Positions 26,892 through 34,811 of a DNA stretch of 37,213 bases are shown here, in pieces. A program made the position numbers and the translations under genes. Under the pieces are notes generated by a model. The model was not told the DNA's origin. It saw only the letters and a program-made list of their open reading frames with translations, and did no database searches. How positions within the stretch are numbered: the stretch's first letter is position 1; every line of letters starts with the position of its first letter. Origin of the DNA: an uncultured Clostridia bacterium (lineage in GTDB: Bacteria > Bacillota > Clostridia > Oscillospirales > Acutalibacteraceae). The DNA lies in contig CAMOVW010000006.1 of assembly GCA_946627725.1 (NCBI GenBank), positions 1 through 37,213 of the forward strand, read 5' to 3'.

Positions 26892-29378
26892 TCAGATCTT
26901 CTTCGTCAGCTTTGTGGCTTCCTTGTATTTACGGAAGAACAGCATATATACCATGCACGCTATAATCGCCAGCGCGCAGATGAAGCCGATCACGTTGAAC
27001 CTGCCGGTGAACGCGCCGCCGATCTGGTTGATGCACAGAGAAACCGCGTAAGCGAAGCCGCACTGGTATGCTATTGCGAACCAAGTCCATTTTGCGTTGT
27101 TCATCTCGCGCTTGATGGCGCCGATGGCCGCAAAGCAGGGCGCGCACAGCAGATTGAACACCAGGAAGGAGAAGCCGGTAATGCCGGTGAACGCCTGATG
27201 CAGCGCCTGCCAGGCGGTGAGCTCGCCGCCGCCGTAGAGGATGCCCATGGTGCCCACGATGTTCTCCTTGGCCACCAGACCGGTGATGGAGGCAACCGCC
27301 GCCTGCCACGTGCCCCAGCCGAGCGGGGCGAAGATCCAGGCGATCACAGAGCCGATGCGGGCCAGGATAGAGAGATCCAGCTCATCCTCCGCCAGCATAC
27401 GGAAACCGTCTGCGGTGAAGCCGAAGTAAGAGGTGAACCACACGAGGATGGTGGAGAGCAGAATGATGGTACCTGCCTTTTTAATGAAGCTCCAGCCGCG
27501 CTCCCACATAGAACGGAGCACGTTGCCGAGCGTGGGCCAGTGATAGGCGGGCAGCTCCATCACGAAGGGGGCCGGGTCGCCCGCGAACATCTTCGTCTTC
27601 TTCAGCATGATACCGGAAACCACGATGGCCGCCATGCCGATGAAATAGGCGGAAGTGGAGATCCACGCGCTGCCGCCGAAGATCGCGCCCGCGATCATGG
27701 CGATAAAGGGCACCTTGGCGCCGCAGGGAATGAAGGTGGTGGTCATGATGGTCATGCGCCGGTCGCGTTCGTTTTCGATGGTACGGCTGGCCATGATGCC
27801 GGGCACACCGCAGCCCACGCCGATGAGCATGGGTATAAAGGATTTGCCCGAAAGGCCGAACTTGCGGAAGATGCGGTCCAGCACAAAGGCGATACGCGCC
27901 ATGTAGCCGCATGCTTCGAGGAAGGCGAGCATCAGGAAGAGCACCAGCATCTGGGGCACGAAGCCCAGCACCGCGCCGACGCCCGCCACGATACCGTCAA
28001 GGATCAGGCCCTGCAGCCATTCGGCGGCGCCCGCTTTTTCGAGCAAATTGCCCACAAGCACCGGCACGCCGGGTACCCACACGCCGTAGTCGGCGGGATC
28101 GGGCGCTTCAAAGCCTTTTTCGGTGAAGTAGTCTTTCGCCTCCACGAAGGTCATGCCCACGGTCTCTTCCTCGTCGGCGTCCTGCGGGATAGCGTCGTAA
28201 TAGGCGGTCAGGGTGCTGATCTCCAGCGTCTCCTCATCCTCCACGTCCACCGTGGCGGTTTTTTCCGTGGGAACAAAGGCGTCAAGCTCCGCTTTTGCGG
28301 CCTCTTCGTCAAAATCCTCCGCCTCGGGGTCTAATTCCGTAAACGCCTGTACCGCGTTCAGGGCGTTGGTATACTCGTCGTTTACTTCCTCATACGCCTT
28401 GGTGCCGATGCCCAGCAGGTGATACCCGTCGCCGAAAAGCCCGTCGTTGGCCCAGTCGGTCGCGGGCGCGCCAACGGCCACCATGGCGATCCAATAGACG
28501 AGGAACATCACGGCGGCAAAAATGGGAAGGCCCAGCCAGCGGTTGGTGACCACCCTGTCGATTTTATCGGAGGTGGTCAGGCTGCCTTTGTTCTTCTTTT
28601 TATAGCAGGATTTTATGATCTGGGCGATGTACACGTAGCGCTCGTTTGTGATGATGCTTTCGGCGTCGTCGTCCAGCTCGGTTTCCGCCGCGGCGATATC
28701 CTTTTCAATGTGCGAGAGCGTATCGGCGGGGATATTCAGCTGTTCCAGCACCTTGTCGTCCCGCTCGAACACCTTGATCGCGTACCAGCGCTGCTGCTCC
28801 TCGGGCATGTTATGGACGACCGCTTCTTCAATGTGCGCCAGCGCGTGCTCCACGGGACCGGAGAACGTGTGCATCGGAACGGTCTTCGCGTTGTTAGCGG
28901 CTTCAATGGCAGCTTCAGCCGCTTCCGTAACGCCGGTTCCCTTCAACGCGGAGATCTCCACGACCTTGCATCCGAGCTGTTTGCCGAGCTGTGCCGTGTC
29001 GATCCTGTCGCCGTTCTTTTTCACCACGTCCATCATATTGATGGCCAGCACCACGGGGATGCCCAGCTCCGTAAGCTGCGTGGTCAGGTAAAGGTTACGC
29101 TCGAGGTTCGTGCCGTCGATGATGTTCAGAATGGCGTCGGGGCGTTCGCTGATCAGATAGTTTCTGGCAACCACTTCCTCCAGCGTATAGGGGGAAAGGG
29201 AGTAGATGCCGGGAAGGTCGGTGATCGTTACGTCGTCGTGTTTTTTCAGTTTGCCTTCCTTTTTCTCCACGGTCACGCCCGGCCAGTTGCCAACAAATTG
29301 GTTGGAGCCGGTGAGCGCGTTGAACAGCGTGGTTTTGCCGCTGTTCGGGTTGCCCGCTAAAGCGATTCGTATATTCAT
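26892..29378 (-). CDS. feoB: ferrous iron transporter FeoB
   Basis: N-terminal G domain IALAGNPNSGKTTLFNALTG, VTITDLPGIYSLSPYT; C-terminal Gate/core TM regions (GCGVPGIMASRTI). Confidence 0.97.
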   Translation of the reverse strand: MNIRIALAGNPNSGKTTLFNALTGSNQFVGNWPGVTVEKKEGKLKKHDDVTITDLPGIYSLSPYTLEEVVARNYLISERPDAILNIIDGTNLERNLYLTTQLTELGIPVVLAINMMDVVKKNGDRIDTAQLGKQLGCKVVEISALKGTGVTEAAEAAIEAANNAKTVPMHTFSGPVEHALAHIEEAVVHNMPEEQQRWYAIKVFERDDKVLEQLNIPADTLSHIEKDIAAAETELDDDAESIITNERYVYIAQIIKSCYKKKNKGSLTTSDKIDRVVTNRWLGLPIFAAVMFLVYWIAMVAVGAPATDWANDGLFGDGYHLLGIGTKAYEEVNDEYTNALNAVQAFTELDPEAEDFDEEAAKAELDAFVPTEKTATVDVEDEETLEISTLTAYYDAIPQDADEEETVGMTFVEAKDYFTEKGFEAPDPADYGVWVPGVPVLVGNLLEKAGAAEWLQGLILDGIVAGVGAVLGFVPQMLVLFLMLAFLEACGYMARIAFVLDRIFRKFGLSGKSFIPMLIGVGCGVPGIMASRTIENERDRRMTIMTTTFIPCGAKVPFIAMIAGAIFGGSAWISTSAYFIGMAAIVVSGIMLKKTKMFAGDPAPFVMELPAYHWPTLGNVLRSMWERGWSFIKKAGTIILLSTILVWFTSYFGFTADGFRMLAEDELDLSILARIGSVIAWIFAPLGWGTWQAAVASITGLVAKENIVGTMGILYGGGELTAWQALHQAFTGITGFSFLVFNLLCAPCFAAIGAIKREMNNAKWTWFAIAYQCGFAYAVSLCINQIGGAFTGRFNVIGFICALAIIACMVYMLFFRKYKEATKLTKKI

Positions 29379-29474
29379 GATTGTATATTCCTTTCTGCCG
29401 ATGCCGGCTTTGAATGATTCGCGTACGCTAACCGATGTCTGAAAAAATATCGGGGATCTGTTCCCCTTGCCGTT

Positions 29475-29696
29475 TTATTCGATCTCGATCATTTCCGCAT
29501 CCGCTTTGCGGATCGAAAGCTCATAGCCACGCACCGTAACCTCCACCGGGTCGCCGAGCGGCGCCACTTTGCGGATATACACCGGGGTGTGCTTGGTGAT
29601 CCCCATGTCCATGATGCGGCGTTTCACCGCGCCTTCGCCGTGGAGCTTCACCACTGTGACTGTTTCGCCGATGTTCGCGTCTCTGAGTGTTTTCAC
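29475..29696 (-). CDS. feoA: FeoA family protein
   Basis: MKTLRDANIGETVTVVKLHGEGAVKRRIMDMGITKHTPVYIRKVAPLGDPVEVTVRGYELSIRKADAEMIEIE. Confidence 0.95.
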   Translation of the reverse strand: MKTLRDANIGETVTVVKLHGEGAVKRRIMDMGITKHTPVYIRKVAPLGDPVEVTVRGYELSIRKADAEMIEIE

Positions 29697-29723
29697 TGTT
29701 GTTTCCTCCTATGTATAAAAGTT

Positions 29724-29936
29724 TTATACCATAATTTTACGGGCAAGCGCTTTGTCCACGGCTACGCGGCTCTCCTTGACCTTTACGATCAGGTTGCCCG
29801 CCAACGTACTTACGATACAGACCTCGCCGCCCACATTGAAGCCCAGCGTTTCCAGATGCTGTTTGACCTCCGGACTGCCGCCGATTTTCTTGATGATCTG
29901 CGGCTGACCGACGTCGGCCATGCTGAGAGGTATCAT
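29724..29936 (-). CDS. FeoA family protein (second copy)
   Basis: MIPLSMADVGQPQIIKKIGGSPEVKQHLETLGFNVGGEVCIVSTLAGNLIVKVKESRVAVDKALARKIMV. Confidence 0.92.
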   Translation of the reverse strand: MIPLSMADVGQPQIIKKIGGSPEVKQHLETLGFNVGGEVCIVSTLAGNLIVKVKESRVAVDKALARKIMV

Positions 29937-29956
29937 ATTATTTCCCCCTGTTTATA

Positions 29957-29985
29957 TTATTAGCATAAGCTAACTAATGTCTTAA
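29957..29985 (-). promoter_or_regulatory. feo operon promoter with embedded TTAG-N6-CTAA operator
   Basis: Minus strand TTAAGA-17 bp-TAATAA; palindrome TTAGC-ATAA-GCTAA at 29960-29973. Confidence 0.6.
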
Positions 29986-30074
29986 AAGAAATGGTTAGTG
30001 AATCCTAACCGACAAATCGAAGAAAAGTGGTTAGTAATTCCTAACCACCCCATATTATAGTTAGCTTCCGCTAA
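29960..30074. promoter_or_regulatory. array of four DtxR-type operators (TTAG-N6-CTAA)
   Basis: Perfect arms at 29960-29973, 29995-30008 (extended GGTTAG...CTAACC), 30031-30044 (extended GTGGTTAG...CTAACCAC) and 30061-30074. Confidence 0.75.
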
Positions 30075-30105
30075 TTTGTCAAGATGTTTTTCAAACTTTT
30101 TTTGC

Positions 30106-30142
30106 TTGATTTTCATTCTTGCATATGGTATGCTATTGCTAA
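30106..30142 (+). promoter_or_regulatory. promoter of the DtxR-family regulator
   Basis: TTGATT-17 bp-TATGCT; the -10 overlaps a half operator (TATG-CTATTG-CTAA). Confidence 0.55.
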
Positions 30143-30165
30143 CTGAAGAACCGGGAGGTGTTTTT

Positions 30166-30537
30166 ATGGCGTTGCATGAATCCGGAGAGATGTATCTGGA
30201 AACAATCTATATTCTTACGCAACGGTCCGATTCCGTCCGCAGCATTGACGTCGGCGAGTATATGGGGTATTCAAAACCGTCCGTCAGCCGGGCCGTCGGT
30301 CTGTTGAAAAAAGACGGCTACATTGTTATAGATGAAAAAGGATATATCAACCTGACCGAAACGGGCAGACAGAAAGCAGAACAGATCTATGAACGCCATC
30401 TGATCCTTACTTCGTTGTTTCAGAATCTCGGCGTGGACGAGGAGACAGCCTCCGAGGACGCCTGCCGGATTGAGCACTATCTCAGCGATAAGACCTTCAA
30501 TGCGATTAAGGCGCATATGAACAAATACAAATCCTGA
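30166..30537 (+). CDS. DtxR/MntR-family metal-dependent transcriptional regulator
   Basis: ESGEMYLETIYILTQRSDSVRSIDVGEYMGYSKPSVSRAVGLLKKDGYIVIDEKGYINLTETGRQKAEQIYERHLILTSLFQNLGVDEETASEDACRIEHYLS; start at 30166 after GGGAGGTG. Confidence 0.95.
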   Translation: MALHESGEMYLETIYILTQRSDSVRSIDVGEYMGYSKPSVSRAVGLLKKDGYIVIDEKGYINLTETGRQKAEQIYERHLILTSLFQNLGVDEETASEDACRIEHYLSDKTFNAIKAHMNKYKS

Positions 30538-30756
30538 TACTTGTTTTCGCTGCCCAAACAGAGGAACGTATAATTAAATTATGACCGGTTTTCTGCAAGG
30601 TTGTTCTTTGATTATGCGGACCAATATTTGAGCCGGGCACAGCAGGAAGTTGCCCCTAAATCGACCTTCTTTCTCTTGTTGCAGTATGAAATGATAAATC
30701 GTAACAAATCATTTAACACAAGAATAATAGAAGACCCCAAAGAATAGCTTTTTTGT

Positions 30757-30787
30757 CCCGTTGCGAACTACTCGCGACGGGATTTTT
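30757..30787 (+). terminator. rho-independent terminator
   Basis: CCCGTTGCG-AACTACT-CGCGACGGG-ATTTTT. Confidence 0.75.
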
Positions 30788-30799
30788 CATGTTAAGGTA

Positions 30800-30849
30800 T
30801 TGACAAAACAAATGTTCTATGTTATTCTGATAATAGAATATGTTATTCT
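30800..30849 (+). promoter_or_regulatory. promoter/operator region of LexA-like gene
   Basis: TTGACA-17 bp-TATTCT, followed by palindrome AGAATA-TGT-TATTCT (30835-30849) and further overlapping ATTCT/AGAAT half-sites. Confidence 0.6.
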
Positions 30850-30878
30850 GTTAATGAACAATAAAGGAGGCAACACCG

Positions 30879-31496
30879 ATGGCAAGGCCGAAGAATTATG
30901 AAAGAATGGAAGCCATTCTGGAGTATTTAACGGAGTATATGACGGAACATCAGATCCAGCCGACCGTGGCGCAGATCGCGGAGCGTTTTCAATTTTCCAC
31001 CAGTATCGTGCACCGGTATCTGAAGGATCTTGCACGGGAGCAAAAGCTCGGTTATGAAAACGGCGTCATAACGCTAAAGGTTGGAAACCGCATCCAGTAC
31101 AATTCCACCAAGTGCCTTGCGTTGGATAATATCGGTTCCTGCGGCCCCGGCACGGTGGAAGAACAGCACGTGATCGCGTTCAACATGCTGTCCCCCTTTT
31201 ATTTTCCGGAGAAGAATCTCGTATCGATCACAGCTGCCGGCGATTCCATGGAGAACGCGGGGATCTCTTCCGGCGATACGCTGTTTATTGAAATCGGTGC
31301 CGAACCCGCGAAAGGTGATATCGTCGCCGCGCTTGACGACGAGGGCGAAACGCAGATCAAACGGCTGCGTGGTTATCGAAAGAACGGACAGCCGATTCTT
31401 GCTTATGAGAACGATGCCTGCTATCCCGGAAAGGTCGTTAAAAAGAACATCGTCCGCATTCAGGGCGTCGTTCGGCATATTCTGAAGCATTGCTGA
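30879..31496 (+). CDS. LexA-like repressor, S24-family autoprotease
   Basis: N-terminal wHTH (PTVAQIAERFQFSTSIVHRYLKDLAREQKL); cleavage-region SCGPGTVEE; AAGDSMENAGISSGDTLFIE catalytic Ser; QIKRLRG catalytic Lys. Confidence 0.92.
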   Translation: MARPKNYERMEAILEYLTEYMTEHQIQPTVAQIAERFQFSTSIVHRYLKDLAREQKLGYENGVITLKVGNRIQYNSTKCLALDNIGSCGPGTVEEQHVIAFNMLSPFYFPEKNLVSITAAGDSMENAGISSGDTLFIEIGAEPAKGDIVAALDDEGETQIKRLRGYRKNGQPILAYENDACYPGKVVKKNIVRIQGVVRHILKHC

Positions 31497-31510
31497 ACGG
31501 AGGAAAACCG

Positions 31511-32662
31511 GTGGTAAAAGCTTATGACTATATCGTTGCGGATTACGCCGGAAACAAGGTTAAGGTCAACGGTGAAGAGTACAAGGTCGGCGCATGCTGC
31601 GTCGATCTTCTGAACTCTTTTAACGGGCCGGAAGAGGAAAAAGCGTTTGAAGAGCTTTCCTTGAGAATCCGTGAAGAATCCGCCGTACTTGAATCTGACG
31701 TTATTCCGCAGGAAGCCCTGGACGCTCTCGGCGCGGATATCGTTTCTCTTCTTCGGCTCGTAAAAAACGTGCATCCGTTTACGGCGTTTGCGGCGGATAC
31801 GCAGCTTGATGCGGTCAGGGGCGCTTTTTCTGCCGATGATGCAATCAGATTTCGCAGACTCTACAACGAATGCTGCGTGACCGCATCCTATACAGGCATG
31901 TCCCCGTATGAGGTCCTTCGCGAAAATCGCCCGGATCTCGACGCCAAGCTCTTTTTCGACATGGCGGCGAACAGTCTCAAGTTGTTTAAAAATCTGACCG
32001 TGTTATACGGCGAATTATATCTGGATTTTATATATTCAAAACGAAAGATCGGCGCGCTGGCGGATCAGTTCTGCGCGCTTCCCAAGGCGGACGCGGAGCA
32101 CATGATGCCGATCGCGTTTGAAACGCTGCCGAAAGTCGCGACGCAAACGAAGACGCAGTTCGTAAAGGCGGATTTCTCCGGCAGGAACAAATCCCAACTG
32201 GCGAACAGGTTATATTTCAGCCGATATATCGATTTTATCTTTTACGATTTTTATCATGGGCTCGGTTTCGGGCACTATCCGCGTAAATGCGAGATCTGCG
32301 GCAAGTTTTATCTGAAGACGGACAGCCGCCCGCAGCGGTACTGCAGCGGCTTATCCGGGATCACAGGCAGAAACCACAGGGTGCTGACCTGCAGGGCGGT
32401 CGGCAAACGCCGCGGAGAAAAGGAGCGCGCAGTAAACGATTCTATCCTGATCGTATATAAAAGAGTTCGCGACGGTATCCGGCAGGACGAACACAGAGGT
32501 AATATTTCAGCTGAGCTCTCTAAATTTGCAAAAATAGAGGCCCAAAATTGTAAGGAAAAAGCAATTCACGATACTGCTTACGCAAACGGCGCGTACGTTA
32601 CGGATATGAACAAAGACAGATTTTACGCCGCCGCACCGTCGGGCGGTTTCGGTTCGGCATAG
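31511..32662 (+). CDS. DUF6076-like protein with C-terminal-half Cys zinc-ribbon motif
   Basis: GTG start after CGGAGGAAAACCG; HYPRKCEICGKFYLKTDSRPQRYCSG. Family name from memory. Confidence 0.6.
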   Translation: MVKAYDYIVADYAGNKVKVNGEEYKVGACCVDLLNSFNGPEEEKAFEELSLRIREESAVLESDVIPQEALDALGADIVSLLRLVKNVHPFTAFAADTQLDAVRGAFSADDAIRFRRLYNECCVTASYTGMSPYEVLRENRPDLDAKLFFDMAANSLKLFKNLTVLYGELYLDFIYSKRKIGALADQFCALPKADAEHMMPIAFETLPKVATQTKTQFVKADFSGRNKSQLANRLYFSRYIDFIFYDFYHGLGFGHYPRKCEICGKFYLKTDSRPQRYCSGLSGITGRNHRVLTCRAVGKRRGEKERAVNDSILIVYKRVRDGIRQDEHRGNISAELSKFAKIEAQNCKEKAIHDTAYANGAYVTDMNKDRFYAAAPSGGFGSA

Positions 32663-32680
32663 CAACGGGAGGTTGAATCG

Positions 32681-33766
32681 TTGTACGAGGTTTACGAAAA
32701 AGATTACGACGAAAGCGAATTTGAATACGATTACGACGGCGAGGCCCCGGACGAGGAAGACGATTACTTTGCCGAAACAGAAAACGGAGACGATGATGAG
32801 GACGACCGCCCGAAAAGGAAAAAGGAGAAGGACGAAGAGGTCCGCGTAGACCCCTACCGTTTTTTGCGCAAGGCCTGTCCGGTTGAAAAGGCAACGATCC
32901 CCGGTTGCAATATGAACGATACGATGCAGCGGCATATTGAAAACTATCTCGCTGATGGAAAAGAAATGTCGCTGAATTATTTTTTTTCGGTCAGCGAACC
33001 GTTGATCAATCTGGCAGTGTCGGCCTTTGAGGTCCGTTATCACGTCAAGGGCTGCTTTGAGGATCTGAAAAGCGCATATCTGAATGGGATAATGAAGGCG
33101 CTGCAGAAGTACGACGTCAAAAAAGAAAAGGTGTTTTTTGATTACGCGAAGCATTACGGCAAAACCGAAATGCATGAGTTCGTGCGGACCAGCTATTGCA
33201 GGCATTCGGTCCCGTCGAAATATCAATACAAAAAGCTGCGGGACGTGATGCGGTTCTATCGTGAATACGGAAGCAGATCCGACGACGAGGCCATTGAAAA
33301 GATCGCACAGGCGGCGGAGGTCTCTCCGGAAGAGGCGCGCCGATACTTACTTGCCGGGGACCGAAACACCCGTTTCGTGGATTATTACTACATGGGGCCC
33401 GATCCGGACGCGGAGGACGAGGATCTCACCTGTGAGGATCTTGTCGGCGATTATTCGCTGAACCCCGAAACGGTTTTCTTTGAGACGATGCGCGCGGACG
33501 CCGTGATGGAAGCGTATGATTCTCTTACCTACCGGGAGAAGGAAATGGTCGCGATGGACCTCTCTTTCTGCTCCGAGTGCCTGCAGCCGGAAATGATTAT
33601 AAATAAAAAGGGAGAACGCGAACCAAAGCCCCTGCACGCAAATTCCTACGTCAGCATTGCGGAGGCGTTTGAAATGGAGGATGGCAACTGGGCGAAGCAC
33701 ATCATCGACGGCGCGTACGACAAAATGCGCAAGCAGCTGTTGGCGTCCGAATACTTTACGGATTAA
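32681..33766 (+). CDS. sigma-70-like protein with acidic N-terminal extension
   Basis: TTG start after CGGGAGGTTGAATCG; region 2-like LINLAVSAFEVRYHVKGCFEDLKSAYLNGIMKALQKYDVKKEKVFFDYAKHYGKTEMHEFVR; region 3-like AIEKIAQAAEVSPEEARRYLLA; region 4-like MEAYDSLTYREKEMVAM. Confidence 0.65.
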   Translation: MYEVYEKDYDESEFEYDYDGEAPDEEDDYFAETENGDDDEDDRPKRKKEKDEEVRVDPYRFLRKACPVEKATIPGCNMNDTMQRHIENYLADGKEMSLNYFFSVSEPLINLAVSAFEVRYHVKGCFEDLKSAYLNGIMKALQKYDVKKEKVFFDYAKHYGKTEMHEFVRTSYCRHSVPSKYQYKKLRDVMRFYREYGSRSDDEAIEKIAQAAEVSPEEARRYLLAGDRNTRFVDYYYMGPDPDAEDEDLTCEDLVGDYSLNPETVFFETMRADAVMEAYDSLTYREKEMVAMDLSFCSECLQPEMIINKKGEREPKPLHANSYVSIAEAFEMEDGNWAKHIIDGAYDKMRKQLLASEYFTD

Positions 33767-33795
33767 TCCTTTTTTCAAGTCTGTTATCGTTTGGT

Positions 33796-33824
33796 TTGAC
33801 TTCGTTGGAGATTTTTGTTATACT
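33796..33824 (+). promoter_or_regulatory. strong predicted sigma-A promoter with no downstream sense CDS
   Basis: TTGACT-17 bp-TATACT. Confidence 0.55.
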
Positions 33825-33833
33825 GATAATGTA

Positions 33834-33890
33834 ACAAAAAAAGGCCCCTGCCTATCTGATATTTCCATAATACCAAACAAACAGGGGCTT
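33834..33890 (-). terminator. terminator of the DUF6809-like/excisionase-like operon
   Basis: Minus strand AAGCCCCTG...CAGGGGCCTTTTTTTG. Confidence 0.6.
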
Positions 33891-33904
33891 GTTGAATGTA
33901 TTGA

Positions 33905-34204
33905 TTACAGCTTTTTCATTAAGTCCCGATACGGCGTGTCGGTATTCACAAACGCATCATACGTAAACGCCGCGCCGAGGCGGAAGCCGACGATGAAGCT
34001 GTCCAGCTCCGAGATCGTATCCAGCTCGCCCTGTGCGTCCATGATTCTTTCAAGCACGCCGCGCTGTTCATCGGGTAAAGCGTTTTCTATCCCCGGCCAG
34101 TGATCCGTGATAAAGGTTCTCAGCTTATCTGCGCGGCTGCCGGGTTTCACCGTCCGCGCCTGTGGATCGACGTTGCCGAAGAACAGATTTTCAAGGAAGC
34201 TCAT
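33905..34204 (-). CDS. DUF6809-like protein
   Basis: MSFLENLFFGNVDPQARTVKPGSRADKLRTFITDHWPGIENALPDEQRGVLERIMDAQGELDTISELDSFIVGFRLGAAFTYDAF; mobile-element associated; family name from memory. Confidence 0.6.
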   Translation of the reverse strand: MSFLENLFFGNVDPQARTVKPGSRADKLRTFITDHWPGIENALPDEQRGVLERIMDAQGELDTISELDSFIVGFRLGAAFTYDAFVNTDTPYRDLMKKL

Positions 34205-34472
34205 TTTCGGAACCTCCCTTCGGCATACGGATCGGAAGCTTCGCCTTCAGCTTCAAACGGTAAAGCTTATAGTGCTTGCTCATCACATAATCGATCACGC
34301 AGGTTTTCGGAATCATGTAACCGTGGTCGATCACGAAGTGCCGTACCACGTTTTCGCGCATCAGCTTTCGGGCGGTGTTATCGCCGATCCCGCCGAGCAT
34401 CTTGCAGAATTGCGGAAGCGTTACCACGTCGGGATACTCCGCAAAAAGGGCTTCGTACTGTGTTCTTGTCAT
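34191..34472 (-). CDS. helix-turn-helix / excisionase-like protein
   Basis: MTRTQYEALFAEYPDVVTLPQFCKMLGGIGDNTARKLMRENVVRHFVIDHGYMIPKTCVIDYVMSKHY; start at 34472 after AAGAAGG. Confidence 0.6.
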   Translation of the reverse strand: MTRTQYEALFAEYPDVVTLPQFCKMLGGIGDNTARKLMRENVVRHFVIDHGYMIPKTCVIDYVMSKHYKLYRLKLKAKLPIRMPKGGSENELP

Positions 34473-34753
34473 ATGCAAAACCTTCTTTTTTATTGATTTA
34501 TCGATGGCAGAAGGTTTATTGAAGATATGATTTGTAAAACATTTTGAAAAATGTGGCATTGATTTGTCACCGGTTTGACACCAAAGGGTTCGCTGCTTTT
34601 CCAAGGGGTTGCCACCAGCCCGAATCACCGGACACACAAGACTTTTCCGCGCTTCATCATCGGATTTATCATGTTGCGCCGTTCGGAACCGGTGTCCGCT
34701 GTGTTCCGTCAGCTTCCGTCAGATGCGCTTCACATTCCGCGTTTCGAGCAAAA

Positions 34754-34808
34754 CTTAAAATCTCGTTCAAGCAATTGAGTACCGGTTCGATCCCGGTCAC
34801 CAGCACCA
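34754..34808 (+). other. 3' fragment of tRNA-Leu(TAA), putative att site at element end
   Basis: CTTAAAA anticodon loop, TCTCG stem, TTCAAGCAATTGAGT type II variable arm, ACCGG-TTCGATC-CCGGT T arm, CACCAGC acceptor, ACCA. Sequence 5' of the anticodon loop does not form the rest of a tRNA. Confidence 0.8.
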
Positions 34809-34811
34809 CAT

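Noticed and set aside
26826-28334. 502-aa plus-strand ORF antisense to feoB
   Set aside because: Mirror ORF from GC-rich third positions of feoB; His/Gly/Asp/Arg-rich composition with no domain pattern.
30076-30165. 30-codon N-terminal extension of the DtxR-family regulator in the ORF track
   Set aside because: It covers the predicted promoter; the ATG at 30166 has a strong GGGAGGTG RBS.
34730-34808. Complete tRNA-Leu gene
   Set aside because: Sequence 5' of the anticodon loop does not form D arm, acceptor 5' strand or anticodon-stem partner; only the 3' part is present.
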